This document shows, one piece after another, positions 6,345 through 8,530 of a stretch of 8,530 bases of DNA. The position numbers and the translations under genes are program-made. The stretch's first letter is position 1, and each line of letters starts with the position of its first letter. The stretch comes from an uncultured Treponema sp. GTDB lineage: Bacteria; Spirochaetota; Spirochaetia; Treponematales; Treponemataceae. The notes beneath the pieces are model-generated. The model worked only from the letters and a program-made list of their open reading frames with translations, was not told the DNA's origin and made no database searches. The stretch spans positions 1 through 8,530 of the forward strand of contig CAJOPO010000019.1 of the NCBI GenBank assembly GCA_905236315.1, written 5' to 3'.

Positions 6345-7704
6345 AAAAAATAGTTCAAGGCAATTTGAAATTGAGGGGCGCACTCTTGATGAATGTAGAC
6401 AGCGTTTACATGACAAATATGGGCAGAATTATCAGATACTTAATTATGAAACTACATTGAAAGGTGGAATCTTTGGTTTGGGTCAGCGTGAGATTGTAAA
6501 GGCAAAATATATAGTAGATGAAAGGTATGACCCTAGTATACCGGGAAATAATATTTATAATAATAGTTTTTATACTCCAAACTCTATGAATGTAAATGTT
6601 AATGGAATGAAAAAAATGCTTTCTCAGCAGCAAGTTGTTCCTGATTCATTTGCTTCTAAACGTGATGAAATGATAAAAAATTTAATAGGAAATTCTTCTG
6701 TAGATAGTATAAAGCAAATTGCACAATTATCTAAGGCAATAGAAAAGGTAGAAGCAAAAATTGATGTTTTGAGTGAAGTTACTACCTCTAAAAAAGAAGA
6801 AGAACATCCTAGTATAAAAAAAATAGATAAAATATTAGAAAAGAATGAATTTAGTGCTTCCTTTATAAATGAAATTAATGCAAAAATTCGTAATGAACTT
6901 ACAATAGAACAGCTAGAAGATTTTGATTTTGTACAGCAAAAAGTTGCGGAATGGATAGGCGAAAGTATTGCTATAGCTCCTAAGTTTGGGCATAAGAACA
7001 AGCAAGCTCATGTTATTATTATTGTAGGTCCTACAGGAGTTGGAAAAACTACTACAGTAGCAAAAATGGCTGCGAAAATAAAAATGGAAGCTAAGTCAAA
7101 AGCGTCTTCTGAAATTAATTCTGAAGATGATAGTAAAAAAACACGCACTCCCAAAAATCCAGAAATTAAAATGATTACAATAGATAATATGCGTGTAGCG
7201 GCTGTAGAACAATTAACTCACTGGGGTGAATTAATGGATGTTAAAGTAGATAAAGTAGAAAATTCTACAGACCTACAGGATTTGTTTAATAGTTATAAGA
7301 CAAAAGCTGATTATATTTTTATCGATACTAGTGGTTACAGCCCAAAAGATTTAGAAAATATTGCAAAGTTACATAGTATTTTAGATGTGGATAATATGAA
7401 GCCTGATATTTATTTAGCAGTTGCTGCTAGTACAAAGGCTCGTGATTTAGAAAATATTATTCACAATTATGAGATTTTCGATTTTAGAAGCATTATTATC
7501 ACAAAATGTGATGAAACTTCAACTTATGGTAATGTACTTAGTGTGTTACATCAAAAAAAGAAGTGCATCTCTTGGATTACGGATGGACAACAAGTGCTCC
7601 ATTCGTTAAAAAGACCACATCCACTTATTTTCTTAAAATCTATGGATGATATTCAGATTGATACAGATGCTTTAATAAATAAATTTGGTAAAGAGGAAGA
7701 GTAG
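6334..7704 (+). CDS. flhF: Flagellar placement GTPase FlhF (SRP-type)
   Basis: FlhF is the third SRP-family GTPase, with Ffh and FtsY; it recruits early flagellar parts to the pole. The 456-residue product begins with the FlhF-type N-terminal domain (about 9-62: FEIEGRTLDECRQRL, then GGIFGLGQREI). A low-complexity Asn-rich stretch (70-92) and a helical, charged N-domain (about 108-210) follow. The G domain has the P-loop GPTGVGKTT (232-240, K238 and T239), TIDNMRVAAVEQL (282-294), the G3 motif DTSGYSPKD (331-339), and the G4 motif TKCDETSTYGN (390-400), where TKxDE matches FlhF well. It ends with the ITDGQQV closing loop. Two oddities are a charged insertion at about 254-278 after the P-loop helix, and Tyr335 where SRP GTPases usually have Arg (DTAGR). 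The stop lies 9 nt before flhG, its usual partner. Confidence 0.96.
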   Translation: MYSEKNSSRQFEIEGRTLDECRQRLHDKYGQNYQILNYETTLKGGIFGLGQREIVKAKYIVDERYDPSIPGNNIYNNSFYTPNSMNVNVNGMKKMLSQQQVVPDSFASKRDEMIKNLIGNSSVDSIKQIAQLSKAIEKVEAKIDVLSEVTTSKKEEEHPSIKKIDKILEKNEFSASFINEINAKIRNELTIEQLEDFDFVQQKVAEWIGESIAIAPKFGHKNKQAHVIIIVGPTGVGKTTTVAKMAAKIKMEAKSKASSEINSEDDSKKTRTPKNPEIKMITIDNMRVAAVEQLTHWGELMDVKVDKVENSTDLQDLFNSYKTKADYIFIDTSGYSPKDLENIAKLHSILDVDNMKPDIYLAVAASTKARDLENIIHNYEIFDFRSIIITKCDETSTYGNVLSVLHQKKKCISWITDGQQVLHSLKRPHPLIFLKSMDDIQIDTDALINKFGKEEE

Positions 7705-7713
7705 GCATTTATT

Positions 7714-8530
7714 ATGGGAATGGAAGAACAGGCAAACGAATTACGTGCTTTAATGGGAAACGATAGAGGACATAAGACTAAGATTATAACAATAACTAGT
7801 GGAAAAGGTGGTGTTGGAAAAACTAATATTGCTGTTAATATGGCTATTGCTTATGCTCAATTAGGAAAGAGAGTTATCTTAATTGATGGCGATATGGGAA
7901 TGGCGAATGTAAATGTTCTATTAAATATAGTTCCTAGATATAATTTAATGCAAGTAATTAATAATCAAAAGAAAATGAGCGAAATTGTACTTGATACAGA
8001 ATTTGGCATTAAGTTTATTGCAGGTGCTAATGGTTTTTCAAAAATTGCAAATCTTTCAAAAGAAGAACTAGATAATTTTTCAAAAGAATTTTTAACATTA
8101 TCCAATGCAGATATAATTATTATAGATACAGGAGCTGGCATTGCAAATAATGTATTGCAATTTGTTGCTGCGGCAGATGAAATTTATGTTGTTACAACTC
8201 CTGAACCAACTGCAATAACTGATGCCTACGGAATTATTAAGATTATTTCAACGGAATTTATGGATAAAGAGCTAAAAATTAGTCTTTTAGTAAATAGAGT
8301 TCATTCTGCTGACGAAGGAAAACGTATTTCAGAGAGAATAATTACTATAGTAGGGCAGTTCTTAAATTACAAAGTTGATTATATAGGTTTTGTATACGAA
8401 GACCCTGTTGTACAGACTGCTGTTATAAGACAGAAGCCATTTATGGTAGTGAATCCCACTTCACGACCTTCTGTGTGTATAACTCATATAGTGGGAAAGA
8501 TAGAAAAAACAGAGAACTCTTCTGCTGCTG
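7714..8530 (+). CDS. flhG: Flagellar number regulator FlhG (FleN/YlxH, MinD-like ATPase), 3' truncated by window end
   Basis: The frame is open from ATG 7714 to the right edge: 272 codons plus one base, no stop. Family members are about 290-300 residues, so only a short tail is missing. FlhG is a MinD/ParA-type ATPase that limits flagellar number and stimulates FlhF. Near the N-terminus, EEQANELRALM (4-14) matches the DQAxxLR-type motif known to activate the FlhF GTPase. The deviant Walker A is GKGGVGKTN (30-38, K31 and K36). IDGDMGMANVNVLL (57-70) is the switch I region, with D60 conserved, and IIIIDTGAGIANNV (134-147, D138) is switch II. TTPEPTAITDAYG and LVNRV follow as in MinD-like proteins. 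The ribosome site is weak (AGAGGAAGAG, 12 nt upstream); ATG 7720 is an alternative start two codons in. Position next to flhF supports the call. Confidence 0.95.
   Translation, partial: MGMEEQANELRALMGNDRGHKTKIITITSGKGGVGKTNIAVNMAIAYAQLGKRVILIDGDMGMANVNVLLNIVPRYNLMQVINNQKKMSEIVLDTEFGIKFIAGANGFSKIANLSKEELDNFSKEFLTLSNADIIIIDTGAGIANNVLQFVAAADEIYVVTTPEPTAITDAYGIIKIISTEFMDKELKISLLVNRVHSADEGKRISERIITIVGQFLNYKVDYIGFVYEDPVVQTAVIRQKPFMVVNPTSRPSVCITHIVGKIEKTENSSAA

Noticed and set aside
6624..7001. 125-residue minus-strand ORF opposite flhF
   Set aside because: It is a Ser/Ile/Phe-rich antisense shadow of the FlhF N-domain with no independent support.
7552..7561. A-run in flhF as a programmed frameshift site
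   Set aside because: The downstream frame continues with the expected FlhF closing motif (ITDGQQV), and no alternative frame is open for long.

Overview
The window is one strand-uniform stretch of a chromosomal motility operon coding for the export gate of the flagellar type III secretion system. All genes are on the + strand, in the order fliN/fliY (3' end only), fliO, fliP, fliQ, fliR, flhB, flhA, flhF, flhG (5' part, running off the right edge). The DNA is A+T-rich (roughly a third G+C by eye), with A/T-ending codons throughout. No gene stands out in composition, and I saw no mobile element, CRISPR array, tRNA or rRNA.

The gene order and several protein details point to a spirochaete, most likely a Treponema or close relative. 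These include the FlhB N-terminus DLQWFAAEDEGKTEEP, the FlhA segment LDSMNSKMFDIQNE, and FlhF/FlhG directly after FlhA. This assignment rests on recalled family knowledge, not a search. Brachyspira, also A+T-rich, is the main alternative.

Layout: 1-321 is the C-terminal SpoA-type domain of the C-ring switch protein FliN/FliY. A perfect 11-bp hairpin lies in the short gap at 331-360. fliO (about 371-1021), fliP (1026-1871), fliQ (1913-2179), fliR (2189-3013) and flhB (3010-4104) are tightly packed, with gaps of 4 to 41 nt and one 4-nt overlap. The longest gap, 89 nt, separates flhB from flhA (4194-6344). flhA overlaps flhF (6334-7704) by 11 nt. flhG begins 9 nt after flhF at 7714 and is nearly complete (272 codons) at the window end. 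No intergenic stretch exceeds 100 nt.

How the genes work together: FliP, FliQ and FliR form the export channel, assembled with help from FliO. FlhB is the substrate-specificity switch, with its NPTH self-cleavage site intact. FlhA is the gate protein that uses proton-motive force and docks chaperone-substrate complexes. FliN/FliY belongs to the C-ring that receives cargo and switches rotation. FlhF (SRP-type GTPase) and FlhG (MinD-type ATPase) set where and how many flagella are built; in a spirochaete these are periplasmic flagella anchored near the cell ends.

I see no wholly new system. Points worth a second look are the hairpin and unusual start region of fliO, an Asn in FlhA where Salmonella has the important Asp208, a charged insertion and an altered G3 motif in FlhF, the TTG start of flhB, and the flhB-flhA gap with a possible small ORF.
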